From NCBI RefSeq assembly GCF_040869045.1, contig NC_090320.1:238452978-238516977 (forward strand): a stretch of DNA of 64,000 nucleotides. The letters are read 5' to 3'. The notes beneath the pieces are model-generated. The model was not told where the DNA came from. It searched no databases and was given only the letters and a program-made list of their open reading frames with translations. A program made the translations under genes and the position numbers. The number at the start of each line of letters is the position of its first letter. Position 1 is the stretch's first letter. Source of the DNA: Eurosta solidaginis. Taxonomy: Eukaryota; Arthropoda; Insecta; Diptera; Tephritidae. Shown here piece by piece: positions 1 through 11,888 of this stretch.

Positions 1-1001
1 GGCGAAAAGCACCAACTTTCGCAATCGCAAGCATTTTGGATTTTTTGCTAAGATTTCACAGAGCGGGATTTATAGACGCCCTAATCGAGTGTGATCACAT
101 GCTCTGTATTATTTCCTGATGCTTTCGGAATAAAAGATATCGCACTTTAAGTGACTGCCCCTACTGCAAAAATGCAAATCGTTTTGTATATTTTTACCCC
201 TCAATGACTGTTTTGCCTTTATGACCGGAACTGTAGTAAAAAGGTTGTTTTCGAAAGACAAACTATGACCAAATTTGTTAATTTTTTTGCCAACTTTGGC
301 CGGGAGTCCCTGAAGGTTTTAAACTTGCATTTCAGGCATTATTTAAATATCATTTATTCATTACTATGCATAAACTATTTTCCATTCTTACTACATTTTT
401 GAAAGAGGGATTAGATCTTCCCCTTTTTCACATTTTCAAAGAAGCTAGTAGATCCTAAACCCCTTGTTATTAGATCATGTTCGAAATATAGTTAGCAGAT
501 ACTGCGCCACTTTGCACTGAGAAAAATTTTGTGTTTCTCTTATTTCTTTTCGTATTAATGTTACTTTTGGTGTTCTCTTTAATTCAAAAAGGTAAGCAAC
601 ACATACATACATACGTACGTAATTTTATTGATTGTCTTACATGCATGTATAACAAATATTAATGTATGTAAATAAATTATAATATTGTAATAATATTAAG
701 TAATTATAATAAATTTCTTATAAAAGCAAAAAAAAAATGCTAACGAAATAACTAAAATAAACAACTATGAAAGGGAAATGTGGAAATAAATTTAAAAAAA
801 AAACTTTTTTAAACAAAAAACTTGTTTGTCTTATTATTTCTGTGCAGAAAAATTAGTTGCCATAACCAAATTTTTGGTTAAAGTAAAGCAAGTGAGGTAC
901 GATATCCGATCCATCTATGCGAAAGAAACGTTTGTAAGTTCAGTCAAAACCTGTTTTAACATCATGAATATTGACTAGTCATTAGACATTGCAGAAGTAT
1001 A
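1..1001. other. AT-rich non-coding DNA
   Basis: I see no gene in this stretch. It is AT-rich with several homopolymer runs and a short (ACAT)n/(ACGT) tract at about 599-622. Nothing in either strand resembles a known family. Confidence 0.5.
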
Positions 1002-1214
1002 TTAGATCTGCCTATGCGTATCGGTAGTCCAAGACCTTGGTGATTCTTGCGTAGTAAGCATCACCAGCCAAACAGAATATGTTTCGAAAAACATCTGTCG
1101 GCTCTGTCTATTCAGCATTACACAGACCAAGGCCATAACGATTATACCAGCGATCGCCAGAAACTTCTTATGGAAGCGTGACCACACCTCCTTTGAAACA
1201 AAATTGATATCCAA
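1002..1214 (-). CDS. Small ORF with one predicted membrane segment, doubtful
   Basis: This is a 70-residue open frame on the minus strand. After a charged start containing VWSRFHKK there is a hydrophobic stretch of about 17 residues (FLAIAGIIVMALVCVML), followed by a polar tail. I do not recognise the family. The frame has mixed codon use and is slightly less AT-rich than its flanks, which is the only reason to list it. It may be one exon of a gene, a pseudogene fragment or chance. No splice signals or neighbours support it. Confidence 0.15.
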   Translation of the reverse strand: MDINFVSKEVWSRFHKKFLAIAGIIVMALVCVMLNRQSRQMFFETYSVWLVMLTTQESPRSWTTDTHRQI

Positions 1215-2366
1215 AAATAATAAAAAAATGGCGACGGACCTAGCAAAAAGTACACTGCAAAAAACTTTTAATATATATTTTAATTTTTAGAAATATTCAA
1301 AGTTTATTTTATTACTTGAAAATTCAAAAAATATGTTCTGTGCATTTACGCACTAATAAAATACACGATAAAACAATCAACGCTTAAGCAAACTTTATCA
1401 TATTATTTATTATATTCTATTAAATTTTTGTCCGTACATGTCTATTCTTCATTTAGATTTCTCAAAAAAATAACGACAAGCAATCAGCGAGCAGAGATGG
1501 CGGTGGCACGTATACAAACCCAGTCGGACTTGCTAGCTTTCAAAATTAACATATCGCATTGTTTTCTTGAATGCATTTAAAAATACGTCTACATGCCTTC
1601 AATTACTTAAATAAATCAAACAAAACTTTATTGCTTTCGTACAGATAAACCAAAAATATACCCAATAATATAATATAATTATAGGAGTTTAGTTCCTATG
1701 GGCACAGCAGACTACCGTGCGCTCGCCTAAGCATTTTACAAAAACAATTGCGTGAAAGCGCTTATTGGATGACGACCGCTGGATTATACACTAAAATAAT
1801 TTTATAACCATTGAGGTGGGTGAAAAAATAAAAATTGTTTTTCTCTTGGCATACTGAACACTATGGACTCATTCAGTCTATGTGTGGTCCTCGCGGACCG
1901 GCTAGTACAACCTTCGTGTAGTGAATATATTATTCAGAGACTTGAAAAAAGATTTCCTGTAAAAGTTTCAGCTTTTTATCTGAACGTTTAGAGTTGCCTC
2001 ACACGACTTTAATTTTTCCATTCAAATCGTATAGCGAATTTTCAAGTTTTTATGAAAAGTGTACCAAAAATCCACCCTTACAACACGAATCATGCATATT
2101 CTTATAGGAAACTAAACGATCTACAAAAAGTGTCTCAGAAGAGTAACTGCTAAGCTTGCCAATTTATAGAGTAGAGGTTAGTGTGCCACGGAAAATATTG
2201 TTCAGGAGATCAAAAAAGTTTTCCTGTAAAAATTACAGCTGTTTATATTAATGTTTCGAGGTGCCCAATCGCGACTTTACTTTTCCATGCAAGTTGTATG
2301 GGAAATATCACAAAATTTGAGATTTTAACCTCGAATAATAACTAAAAGAGTGAACTAGTGAAATAG
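1215..2366. repeat. Non-coding DNA with a degenerate direct repeat
   Basis: No gene is visible. Two degenerate direct copies of about 120 bp lie at roughly 1,925-2,050 and 2,194-2,320, offset by about 267 bp. Both contain TTCCTGTAAAA, then a CAGCT-TTTAT motif, a GTTGCC/GGTGCC block, CGACTTTA and TTTTTCCAT/TTTTCCATG in the same order. This looks like an old two-unit tandem or a duplicated repeat fragment. Confidence 0.45.
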
Positions 2367-2704
2367 TTTTGTTGTTGTTGTTGTAGCGATAAGGACACTC
2401 CCCAAAGGCCTGGTGGAGCCTTATCGATGTTGATGGTCCTTTGCCGTATGCAGATTCGGTACGTTCCGCTAACAATCACCATTAAGGTAATAGCCCGACC
2501 ATCTCGGGAACAATTTAGCATGACCACATGAAACCTTCAAGGCTATACCGCCCCTTGATCCATGAGAAGCTTGGCGTTGCCAGAGGCTCGGCTGTTAAAG
2601 CAACAGGGTTCACCACGGGTAGGTGAGGTTGACAATTGGGTTGGAGAAGGTATATATTGGGCTGTCAACCCCTTGAAAGGGTTGCGCTACACAACCCTTT
2701 GAAT
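2367..2704 (+). repeat. Dispersed short repeat beginning with (GTT)n
   Basis: The segment starts with GTTGTTGTTGTTGTAGCGAT and contains the blocks CCCGACCATCTCGGGAACAA, ACCACATGAAACCTTC and CGCTACACAACCC. I recall this block order as a common dispersed repeat of higher flies, but I cannot confirm that here. It has no coding potential. It abuts a LINE tail, so it may be part of that LINE's 3' region or an independent short element. Confidence 0.45.
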
Positions 2705-2759
2705 AAATTTGGCCTGTTGCGACTAAAATTACTGCCGCGGGTACATTCTAAGCCCTCTA

Positions 2760-3170
2760 ACTCTCCGGGGATCGTACCTATCCTGCTATATGGTACAGAA
2801 GCATGGACGATAAAAGTGTTTGGGAGAAAAGTTCTACGAAAGATTTACGCACCTCTACGCTTTTACGACAGCAAGTATCGATAAAGCTTCTATGATGAGC
2901 TGTACGAGCCTTACGTAGCCATCAGCAGAGTCTAGCGCATTGAATACAGCGGTTACGCTGCCTAGGCCTTGTTATGCGAATGAAAGATGATTCTCCGGCT
3001 TGGAAAGTATTATTAGCGAAACCTGTCTATTGAAACAGAGGAAGTGTGCAAACCCCACTCCGCTGGAAGGGCGAAGTGGGAAACTATTTAAATTCCTTTA
3101 ATGTGACCAATTGGTGAAAGTTAACTCAAAGGAAGCGGCTGGCGCGCCTTCTTGGACGGCCATAATCTCT
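2760..3170 (+). pseudogene. Non-LTR retrotransposon ORF2 C-terminal remnant
   Basis: Read across three frames, the plus strand gives PILLYGTEAWT, then VFGRKVLRKIY, then YDELYEPYVAISRV, then RLRCLGLVMRM followed by DDSPAWKVLLAKP. This order is the familiar end of a LINE polymerase (YG-EAW, RKVLRKI-P, YNELY, RLRWLGHV-RM). Stops and frame changes separate the blocks, so it is a dead fragment. Upstream RT motifs are absent. The clade cannot be fixed from this piece. Confidence 0.7.
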
Positions 3171-5224
3171 AAAACAGTTTCGCGGTAATTAAGTAAGTTA
3201 GTTAAACTATTCTGGAATGTCAATAACCCAATAATTATGTATACGATATGCAAATGAAAATCCAAAACACCAAACACATAAGTCCCCAGATTATACCTTT
3301 ACTTATGCATATACACTAAGTTAGTCTGAAATCAAGCACTTGCATTTAAAATGAGAAAAGTGAAATGCAGTTGGCGTTGAAGGACATGAAGTTCACAAGA
3401 GTTCATTGAAAAGCTTAAATTATTACACACTAGAAAAACTTTAAAATTTTGCTTGTAGGCATACCACACACACACACATACACGCACACACACACATGTA
3501 CAAAACTATAAGATTAACAAACTTCCATTGGATAAACATAGAACAGCAGAATAGTTTAGTAGCTAGTGATGGTAACCAATGAAATATGCTCTCAAGGGTA
3601 CTATAAATGTATGCCAAACTGGACTATTGTGATGAGTTAATAAATGGCAAAGTATAATGCAATGGTGTGGGTAACGATGTATGTATGTATGTATGTAGCT
3701 TGTGGTCCTATTTATACATCGATTTATATGCCAAAAAAATAATAGTTTTGTTGTTGCTTTCTTTGATTTTTACTCTTTTAACTTTGCTTTAGCAATATTT
3801 ATGTATTTTGTTAGTGTTATTGTAAAATTTTGCAATAATTTATTCTACGCAAAGTCAATAGTTAACAATAAACCACCAAAACGGAAAAGAAACAAAAAAC
3901 ATTTAATATATGTTCTGCTGCCGGTGCAATGACAATCGATTTGTTAGCCTAAAGGCCATTAACAATATTTTTGTTAAACGATTGTTTATATGTCCCAGCA
4001 GTTAGATATGGAAATATGCAGTAAGTTATGTTACACTGTATTTCTAAGCGTAATGAATGGGATGTCCAACAAAAATTGAAGTATTTATGGCATCAACAAA
4101 ATATTGAAACGTTGTTGTGAATACTCTACGACGGACACATTAAGGTGGAGCTGGCCATATGAGCATGATTCGATTAGCACATATATTATATATATAATGT
4201 AGCGAATATTAATAGTTTCGACACGTCACTACGCCGCTAGAAAATAAAAGCGGCACAACGATAATAGCAATGTAAGCAGATGGCATAACAAGTAACTACG
4301 CACTGATGTACACAGCAGCCAAAAGCGTAGACGAAATTTCTCACACACATAACATATGCACCGCAACCAGAACCGCTCCTGATATTACTCACATATGTAA
4401 ATAGAAGACAACAGCGAGTATGAGATGCAACGGATGAGAGAAGTAAATAATCAACTAATCGAGAAGGTTGTTCACGAAAATTCTAGACCAGACATCGGCA
4501 AAATGAAAATACAGATTTGTTAGTAAGAGCGCGATGATCGCGCACATCATTTGATGCTTTGAGAAATTCATTCGCCTATTAGCAAGCAAGAGGACAAAAT
4601 TGTTTATTATTATTATTTTTTTTTTTCAATTTTGCTAATTCTACTCAGTAAAATAATGGTTTATCCTAAGATACATTTTTTTGCAGAATATGCACCCCTA
4701 ATACATATTTTTGTTTACAAAATATGTACTGCTAATATACATATGGACGACATTCGCCAACATTGCCAGCGACGCACACAATCCATGTTAGTGCACCATA
4801 TGCTCAGCGACTACTAACCTAAAGAGAATAAGGATACGTGTGATTTGAGTGCGAATAGTTGTTTCACTATTTGCCGACGTCTGTTCTAGAGGCGGTGATA
4901 AATAGGCAAACGAGGCAACTGGGAGTGTAAGAGCGGCACAGTCCAAGTAACAGAATATTAGTTTGATTTTAACACGCTAAAAGTGAAGTACACGAATACG
5001 TTACATTATGCAGATCTACTACCATAGTAGTGCTGCTAATAAAGACTGAAGAGAACGATAACAGAAGGCGCAGAATTAGCGAGAATTTCTTAAGATACTA
5101 TATTTAGTATCATGGCATACAGGTCGATTGGCCAGCTTGTAGAGAAAATTGCGATCCTTGGCATATTTGACGATTCGTTTAAATTATTATGTTTTGTTCC
5201 GATCTTAGTGTAGAATGTAAGTGT
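3171..5224. other. AT-rich DNA without recognisable genes
   Basis: Apart from the microsatellites at 3.46 and 3.68 kb I see nothing that can be called. Short open frames here are low-complexity, phenylalanine- or isoleucine-rich and unsupported. A run of T at about 4,617-4,626 and a TATATA stretch near 4,180-4,200 are simple composition features. Confidence 0.5.
3464..3496. repeat. (CA)n microsatellite
   Basis: An imperfect CA dinucleotide tract interrupted by TA and CG steps. A second short simple repeat, (ATGT)n, lies at 3,677-3,698. Confidence 0.85.
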
Positions 5225-5620
5225 AAACATAATGTATCGATTTTTTTTCGAAGTGTCATCGATATCACACCGCAAATGTATTGAAAAATTATCGATATGT
5301 GATCAAAACTGGACCGCGCGTTATCAATTTGTTATCGAAGTGTTAACGGTTTCTAATCGATGATCTTTCGATTAGTTATAGGTGTGTTATCGACGGGCAT
5401 TTACGAGATTTTTATAAAAGTGTTATCGATACCATACCGAAATATTATCGATTATATATCGAAAAATTATCGATAATTTATCTAAACGTATAGATTTTTT
5501 ATCGAAAATTTTAGACAATATCAAGTTCCTGATTTTTTAATGATGTGTTATTGGTTTGTTGAAGAAAAGTTATCCATTTATCGATTATTTATTGAAAAGT
5601 TATTGTTGTCCTCACCATTA
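5225..5620. repeat. Degenerate ~11-bp array rich in TTATCGA/TATCGAT
   Basis: About a dozen ATCGA cores occur within some 390 bp, most as TTATCGAT or TTATCGAA. They are spaced at roughly 10-12 bp between 5,310 and 5,510, giving a degenerate unit like TTATCGAAAAN. Several match the palindrome TATCGATA, known in Drosophila as the DRE element bound by DREF, with CGATA half-sites bound by BEAF-32. Whether this is a regulatory cluster or simply a decaying minisatellite cannot be told from sequence alone. Confidence 0.6.
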
Positions 5621-6789
5621 TGTGCCTCGTCCAAATATTCTTGTCCACAAAATGCATATTTGTTCTTCTACATAAATAACAACAAATGCGCAAATATTTT
5701 CAAGCGTCACTGCTGTTTGCGGTTACATTACAATTAATTGCAAATAATTTGTTGTTGCTGTATTCAAAATACAATTGTCGCATTACAAATACTTTGAACG
5801 AATATTCAAATCGTAATATTTTAGTATCGAAATAAACACAAATGAATCGGTTGGTCAATGCATATTTGATTTGTGGCTATAAATTGCGTTTGTATGCGTA
5901 AATAGCGACCACTTTTGCATTGAACAGCAAATGAAAAATTAGTTTAAACACACATACAAAAATAAGTATATGTGACATTCAAATGCAATTCGCGGCACTC
6001 GTTTTGCCAATAAGCCGAAAATATGCAAATAATTCGTTGCAACATTGAATTGTGGCAGGCAATTGTGGCATGTTGCAACCAACTAACTGCCACTACATCC
6101 TTCTCGCCATAGACATTGTGAGTTATATGCCTGTCGCTATGTCAGACAGTAACGCGACTAATATGAGTATGAGTAGCTATGTACATATGTGTGTTTGTGT
6201 GAGGTGTGCTTAATGGCGGTGTTGATATTGACACCAGCTGCCAATTTGCCTATCAGATCTGTTCAATACCCGACCAAATATGTTTATATCGGCACCATAA
6301 CATTAATCTCTCCCTTTAAGTCTATATGTATGGCTATGACTTTGGCAGGTAAGTTGGTAAGTGTGTGGCTGTCTGTGTTCCTCCATTTACCAGCTGAGGT
6401 GAGTTTACGCTAAACTTTTGCCGCAAGTGTTAATCATAAAATTTGACAGTCGCATTAATTCAGCGACTACTTAAAATACACGAACGTACATACATATATA
6501 TTTTTGGGCACGGACTATTATCCTGATAACTCCTTATTTGGCCTGACAGCTTTGACTTATGAGCAACTTAATGACTTATGAAGTAGATTACGTTAAGATA
6601 TTTTAAAGCGAGTATTGTATAGTTGAAAGAATTGGAATGTTCATTCAAATCCTGCTTCGTTCATTTCTTAAAGCAGCATCCACCAGAAAAATAGCAACGT
6701 CATTTTTTATCAAATTTTGTCAAAATGTTCTTCATTATATTTTCGATATTTTAAGTAAGAACTTCCATAAAATTTTCATGTTCGAAAAT
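5621..6789. other. AT-rich DNA without recognisable genes
   Basis: No coding or repeat family is recognised. Short GT- and CA-rich tracts occur near 6,180-6,205. Open frames here are short and lack family motifs. Confidence 0.45.
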
Positions 6790-7330
6790 CCGAAAAAATT
6801 TATGAAAATTTCGAACTTATTATTTAGAGTTATCTAAGTTTTTTTGAGAATGCAGTATTGCAGCCCAAACATTTTTTTGAAAAAGGTTTCAAAAGGTTTA
6901 CGAAATTTTCGAACTTGTTATATGGAGTTCTGTGAATTTTTTTCGAGTATCCAGTTCTGTAACCAAATCAAGTTTGGTTTAACAAATAACAAGTTATAAG
7001 TCGCATGAATTTTTCCCAAAAAGTTCGATAACTCGAACTTATTATTTGGGGTTTTCTGAAAAATTTTTAAGTAAGTATGCATGGACCATGTAACGTTTCA
7101 CGATCAGTGACTGAAAAGCATTGAAAAAAACTTTAGTCTAACATGGTACAAGTTACATACATACACAAATCTCAAGAATGTTTTTAATGTTCTAAAATTA
7201 AAAAAAAAAAACGAAAATTTCGAATTTATTTATTGGGCTCCTGTGAATTTTTTGAGTATGCAGTTTTGTAACCGCAATTTTAACTAGCAAAGCACAAGTC
7301 ATGTGGTTTTCAAAATTAGCACATCCCAGC
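6790..7330 (+). repeat. Four degenerate direct repeat units
   Basis: A block resembling TTTCGAACTTATTATTTGG, then GAGTTCTGTGAATTTTTTGAG, then TATGCAGTTTTGTAACC recurs starting at about 6,807, 6,904, 7,028 and 7,214. The spacing is irregular (about 97, 124 and 186 bp) and the copies are well diverged. I know no family for it. It does not encode anything. Confidence 0.45.
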
Positions 7331-7835
7331 ATTCTTTAACATGCATAAAATGCGGTTGAGGTCTTCTTAGCTCTCTGTCTAAGACGATTCCTAGATATTT
7401 TGTGCAAGGTCGCCCCTCCTAGCTTAGGCGTGACCCAATTTGGGACCCTGTAACTATTGGTAAACAAGGCCATATCAGTCTTCTCTGGCTGGTTGGCTGT
7501 CAAACCGACATTTGATTCCCAGATATGTATTCCCGAAGCGCTCGCTCCATCAAAGAGCTAATCATTGGAAGACACTGCCTGAGCAGTTGGTTGATGACCA
7601 GCGTCCACAGAAGAGGTCTGTCCACTGATTTCGTGTCCTCACTGAATCCCATATGTGACTTAATCTTCCTGTAATTTAACATGCAGCCGATCCATATGGT
7701 TCTGGCTGGATGTACCTCAATGTAGTGAAGACCATCCATGATCGCCCCTTTAGAGACATTGCTGAAAGCCTCGACAATGGCTAAGTAGACTCTTAAGGCA
7801 TACTCCTTATATTACAGTGCTTTCTCTATGTTAAA

Positions 7836-8195
7836 CAAAAAAAAAAAAATGTAAGGCGCGATAACCTCCGAAAAGGTTTTAGGCCGAGCTTCTCTTCCAA
7901 TTTGCGTCGTGCTCCTCTTGATTTTCACTACAAATTGGCCGGACGGGACCTACATGTTTTATGCCGACTCCGAACGGCATCTGCAAGGCAGATGAGTTTT
8001 CACTGAGAGCTTTTCATGGCAGAAATACACTCGGAGCGCTTGCCAAACACTGCCGGGGGGCGACCCCGCTTAGAAAACATTTCTTCTAATTGAAAAACCT
8101 TATTTCTAAAATTTTGATGTTCCTTTGCCTGGGGTGTGAACCCAGGGCATACAGTGTGGTAGGCGGAGCACGCTACCATCACACCACGGTGGCCG
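7836..8195 (-). mobile_element. tRNA-derived SINE, subfamily A (copy 1), inside LINE A
   Basis: The head lies at 8,195 and the T-rich tail at 7,837-7,850. The minus strand shows a tRNA-like head (GGCCACCGTGGTGTGATGG, then a B-box-like GGGTTCACACCCC) followed by a body shared with the other copies in this window. LINE sequence continues on both sides. The flanks CATAGGGA and CATAGAGA look like an 8-bp target duplication with one mismatch. Confidence 0.8.
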
Positions 8196-8296
8196 CTCCC
8201 TATGCAGTGCAGTGTTTACCGACTTGCCTCTGGTGTAGACATGTTTTGCTGTGGAGAGAAGTTTTTCATCCACGTAGGGCTTTATGTACTCTAACA

Positions 8297-8607
8297 TGGG
8301 TCGATTTGTATGGACGAAAGTTAACCTATATCGCGCCATCGATTTTTCGATAGGATTTGGGCTCAGGAAAAAATGTTGCACTACGTATACCCAAACAAAT
8401 AATTTTTGAGCCTGCAAAAAAAATCGATTTTTCGACCAAAATTGTTCTAAATCTCCATAAAAGAATTTTTTTTTTCACAAAACTGCATTTACCAATTTTG
8501 CATTTGCCAATTGACACGAAAAAAATGCATAAAAAATCGAATAAATCGTTGAAATTTTGCAGGCTCTAAAATAATTTTTTTTTTGGGTATGCGTAGGAAT
8601 CGACCCA
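8297..8607. mobile_element. Fold-back element with nested terminal inverted repeats
   Basis: The outer ends are TGGGTCGATT (8,297) and AATCGACCCA (ending 8,607), a perfect 10-bp inverted repeat. TTAGA occurs on both flanks in the LINE A sequence, consistent with a short target duplication. Inside, 8,382-8,595 has longer imperfect inverted ends sharing ACCCAAA and GAGCCTGCAAAA, bounded by TA on each side. It encodes no protein. The inner unit could be a Tc1/mariner-type MITE lying in an older 8-bp-TSD type MITE. Confidence 0.6.
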
Positions 8608-9386
8608 GTCTAATGTACACATCTATCAGCCTCTCAAAGGTTTTGAGTAGAAATGATGTTAAGCTAATGGATCTGTAGTCTTTGGAATATATTTGACCGA
8701 TCTTCCCCGCCTTTGCAAGGAAAGCTACCCGAGCAGTTCACCAAGATTGCGGTACATGATTCAGTGTTATGAACTCATCGAATATTATTTTAAGCCATTC
8801 CACGAACATGACTGGGAATATACCATCTGGGCCCGGCGATTTAAACTTAGAGAACGTATTCATCGCCTATTCGATCTTGGTATCGGTCACCAAACCGAAG
8901 CGTAAGTGCTGTCTGCTGCCACTTCTGGCACCTTAAAGGATTCCTTACTATTACCTAACCATTCCCCTCATAGTCCCTGGACTATGTTTCCTCTTGCTAG
9001 GACTATCCTCAACCGCGCTGAGCCGCTGGAGTACGCGATGTCCGCACAGAAGTTTTCCATGAGACTGTCTTCGCTCTGGAAATTTTACGCTTGTGAACAG
9101 ATCCCTATACTCGTCCCGGCACGCTTCGATTTCCGCGCCCTTTGCCAGCTTAAACATTGCTTTTACCAGTTTTCTAAGACGTTTAGCTCATTGCTCCATC
9201 ATCACGGCTTTGCTTTTCCTCTGAATCTTCTTAGAGGACTAGCTCTGTTATACGCAGTCGCAGGCGGTTTTTTAGAAAATCATTAGATAATCCAGTTCCT
9301 CCACATGGGCAACCTTTTTGAGTTGCTCCAGTTCCTACTACGGGAATATTGGTTTTATTTTTATTTTTCTACAATACCAATACAAA

Positions 9387-9640
9387 ACAAGTAAGGAAGG
9401 CTAAGTTCGGGTGCAACCAGCTGAGTATGTAATCATCTGCCAAATTACAGCTTCCATAAGTTTTAAATTACCTTCTTTTAAAAGTGGGCGGTGCCACGCC
9501 CATTGTCCAAAATTTTACTAATTTTCAATTCTGCGTCATAAGGTCAACTCACCTACCAAGTTTCACGTTTTATCCGTTTTTGGTAATGCATTATCGCACT
9601 TAAATTTTCTTGGTACAAATACACATAAATAAACACTTTA
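9387..9640 (+). mobile_element. Internally deleted DINE-like (Helentron-derived) fragment
   Basis: The fragment begins with the family terminus ACAAGTAAGGAAGGCTAAG and the GTTCGGGTGCAACC half of its terminal palindrome. It then jumps directly into the element's middle (CAAATTACAGCTTCC, AAGTGGGCGGTGCCACGCCC). The 130-bp array normally found between these blocks is missing. It is similar to the better preserved copies at 9.8-11.9 and 25.7-27.7 kb. Confidence 0.6.
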
Positions 9641-9800
9641 AAAGAAAATCGGTTCGGATGTATATATTCAGATAAGTTTAACTTATAACGAAGAAACTAG
9701 TAAACTATTGCTAGCCTTTTTGCTATACAATGAAATATTTTTGGAACACCGGTGTCCACTTTGCGTGAAAGGGATAAAAATACGGTCATAATAGCCGTGC
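9641..9800. other. Unassigned spacer between two DINE-like pieces
   Basis: I recognise nothing in this stretch. It separates two DINE-like pieces lying in opposite internal order. Confidence 0.4.
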
Positions 9801-11888
9801 TTTTTTATACTCAGTTGAGCAGAGCTCACAGAGTATATTAACTTTGATTGGATAACGGCTGGTTGTACAGGTATAAAGGAATCGAGATAGATATAGACTT
9901 CCATATATCAAAATCATCAGTATCGAGAAACAATTCGATTGAGCCATGTCCGTCCGTCCGTCCGTCCGTCTGTCCGTTAACACGATAACTTGAGTAAATT
10001 TTGAGGTATCTTGATGAAATTTGGTTTGTAGGTTCACGGGCACTCATCCCAGATCGCTATTTAAAATGAACGATATCGGACAATAACCACGCCCACTTTT
10101 TCGATATCGAAAATTTCGAAAAATCGAAAAAGTGCGATGATTCATTACCAAATACGGATTAAGCGATGAAACTTGGTAAGTTAGTTGAACTTATGACGCA
10201 GAATAGAAAAATGGCAAAATTTTGGACAATGGGCGTGGCACCGCCCACTTTTAAAAGAAGGTAATTTAGAAGTTTTGCAAGCTGTTATTTGGCAATCGTT
10301 GAAGATATCATGATGAAATTTGGCAGGAACGTTACTCTTATTACTATATGTCTGCTTACTAAAAATTAACAAAACGGAGAACGACCACGCCCACTTTTTA
10401 AAAAAAAAATTTTTTAATTCGAATTTTAAAAGAAAAGTTAATATCTTTAGAGTATATAAGTAAATTATGCCAACATTCAACTCCAGTAATGATATGGTGC
10501 AACAAAATACAAAAATAAAAGAAAATTTCAAAATGGGCGTGGCTCCGCCCTTTTTCATTTAATTTGTCTAGGATACTTTTAATGCCATAAGTCGAACAAA
10601 AATTTACCAATCCTTGTGAAATTTGGTAGAGGCTTAGATTCTAGGACGATAACTCTTTTCTGTGAAAAAGGGCGATATCGGTTGAAGCCGCGCCCAGTTT
10701 TTATACACAGTCGGCCGTCTGTCCTTCCGCTCGGCCTTTAACACGATAACTTGAGCAAAAACCGATATATCTTTACTAAACTCAGTCCGCGTACTTATCT
10801 GAACTCACTTTGTATTGGTGTCAAAAATGGCTGAAATCCGACTATGACCACGCCCACTTTTTCGATATCGAAAATTACGAAAATTGAAAAAAATGCCATA
10901 ATTATATACCAAATACGAAAAAATGGAGGAAACATGGTAATTGTATTGGTCTATTGACGCAAAATATAAAAAAAAAAAAAATGTAAGGCACGATAACCTC
11001 TGAAGAGATCTAAAGCCAAGCTTCTCTTCCAAGTTGCGTCGTGCTCTTCTTGATTTTCCCTACAAATTGGCCGGACGGGACCTACATGTTTTATGCCGAC
11101 TCCGAGCGGCATCTGCAAGGCAGATGAGTTTTCACTGAGAGCTTTTCATGGCAGAAATATACCCGAAGCGCTTGCCAAACACTGCCGAGGGGCGACCCCG
11201 CTTAGAAAAATTTTCTTCTAATTTAAAAACCTTATTTCTAAAATTTTGATGTTGCTTTGCCCGGGGTTCGAACTCAGGGCATACGATGTGGTAGACGGAG
11301 CACGCTACCATCACACCACGGTGGCCGCCAATATGGACGCAAAATATAACTTTAGAAAAAAACTTGGTAAAATGGGTGTGACACATACCATATTAAGTAG
11401 AAGAAAATGAAAAAGTTTTGCAGGGCGAAATCAAAAGCCCTTGGAATCTTGGAAGGAATACTGTTCGTGATATTACATATATAAATAAATTAGCGGTACC
11501 CGACAGATGAAGTTATGGATCACCCTGGTCTACATTTTGGTCGATATCTCGAAAACGCCTTCACATATACAACTAAGGGCCACTCCCTTTTAAAACCCTC
11601 ATTAATACCTTTAATTTGATACCCATATCATACAAACACATTCTAGAGTCACCCCTGGTCCACGTTTATGGCGATATCTCGAAAAGGCGTCCACATATAG
11701 AACTAAGGCCCACGACCTCTTAAAATACTCACTAATACCTTTCATTTGATGCACATATCATACAAACACATTCCAGGGTTACCCTCGGTTCATTTTCCTA
11801 CATGGTTATTTTCCCTTATGTTGCCACCATAGCTCTCAACTGAGTATGTAATGTTCGGTTACACCCGAACTTAACCTTCCTTACTTGT
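9801..11888 (+). mobile_element. DINE-1-like non-autonomous element, near full length
   Basis: The left end is TTTTTTATACTCAGTTGAGC. It is followed by a (GTCC)n microsatellite at about 9,949-9,976, CTTGAGTAAATTTTGAGG, and repeated blocks ACCACGCCCACTTTTTCGAT and GGGCGTGGC. At the right end are 130-bp units and the inverted terminus CTTCCTTACTTGTT. GTTCGG and CCGAAC flank the right end as a palindrome. Known DINE-1/INE-1 elements share this plan of subterminal inverted ends, a core and a GTCY tract. A SINE interrupts it at 10,969-11,330. No protein is encoded. The family name is my inference. Confidence 0.7.
10969..11330 (-). mobile_element. tRNA-derived SINE, subfamily A (copy 2), with target duplication
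   Basis: The head faces 11,330 and the T/A-rich tail 10,969-10,982. The B box on the minus strand reads GTTCGAACCCCGGGC. The 13-bp direct repeat GACGCAAAATATA flanks the copy at 10,956-10,968 and 11,336-11,348, which is strong evidence of target-primed retrotransposition into the DINE-like element. The open frame on this strand is only SINE body and is not a gene. Confidence 0.88.

Larger units (their letters stand above)
7340..9345 (-). mobile_element. LINE A: degraded non-LTR retrotransposon, interrupted twice
   Basis: On the minus strand, from 9,345 downward, conserved LINE ORF2 blocks appear in order. There is an EN-RT linker (VLQRLSAVEDSPSKRKHS), an RT N-terminal block with KSPGPDGIFPV and VAFLAKAGK, then YRSISLTSFLLKTFERLID. 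After a fold-back insertion comes HVYTRGKSVNTALH, and after a SINE insertion LAIVEAFSNVSKGAI, WIGCML and PLLWTLVINQLL. The blocks suit the jockey/R1 group of LINEs. Frameshifts and stops are frequent, and no YADD box or C-terminus is seen. The interruptions are at 8,297-8,607 and 7,836-8,195. Confidence 0.8.

Noticed and set aside
3702..3932. 76-codon Phe-rich open frame
   Set aside because: AT-rich low-complexity translation without motif, promoter or conservation evidence.
8090..8417. Open frames over 8.1-8.4 kb on both strands
   Set aside because: They span the SINE head, a LINE piece and a fold-back element, three unrelated sequences.
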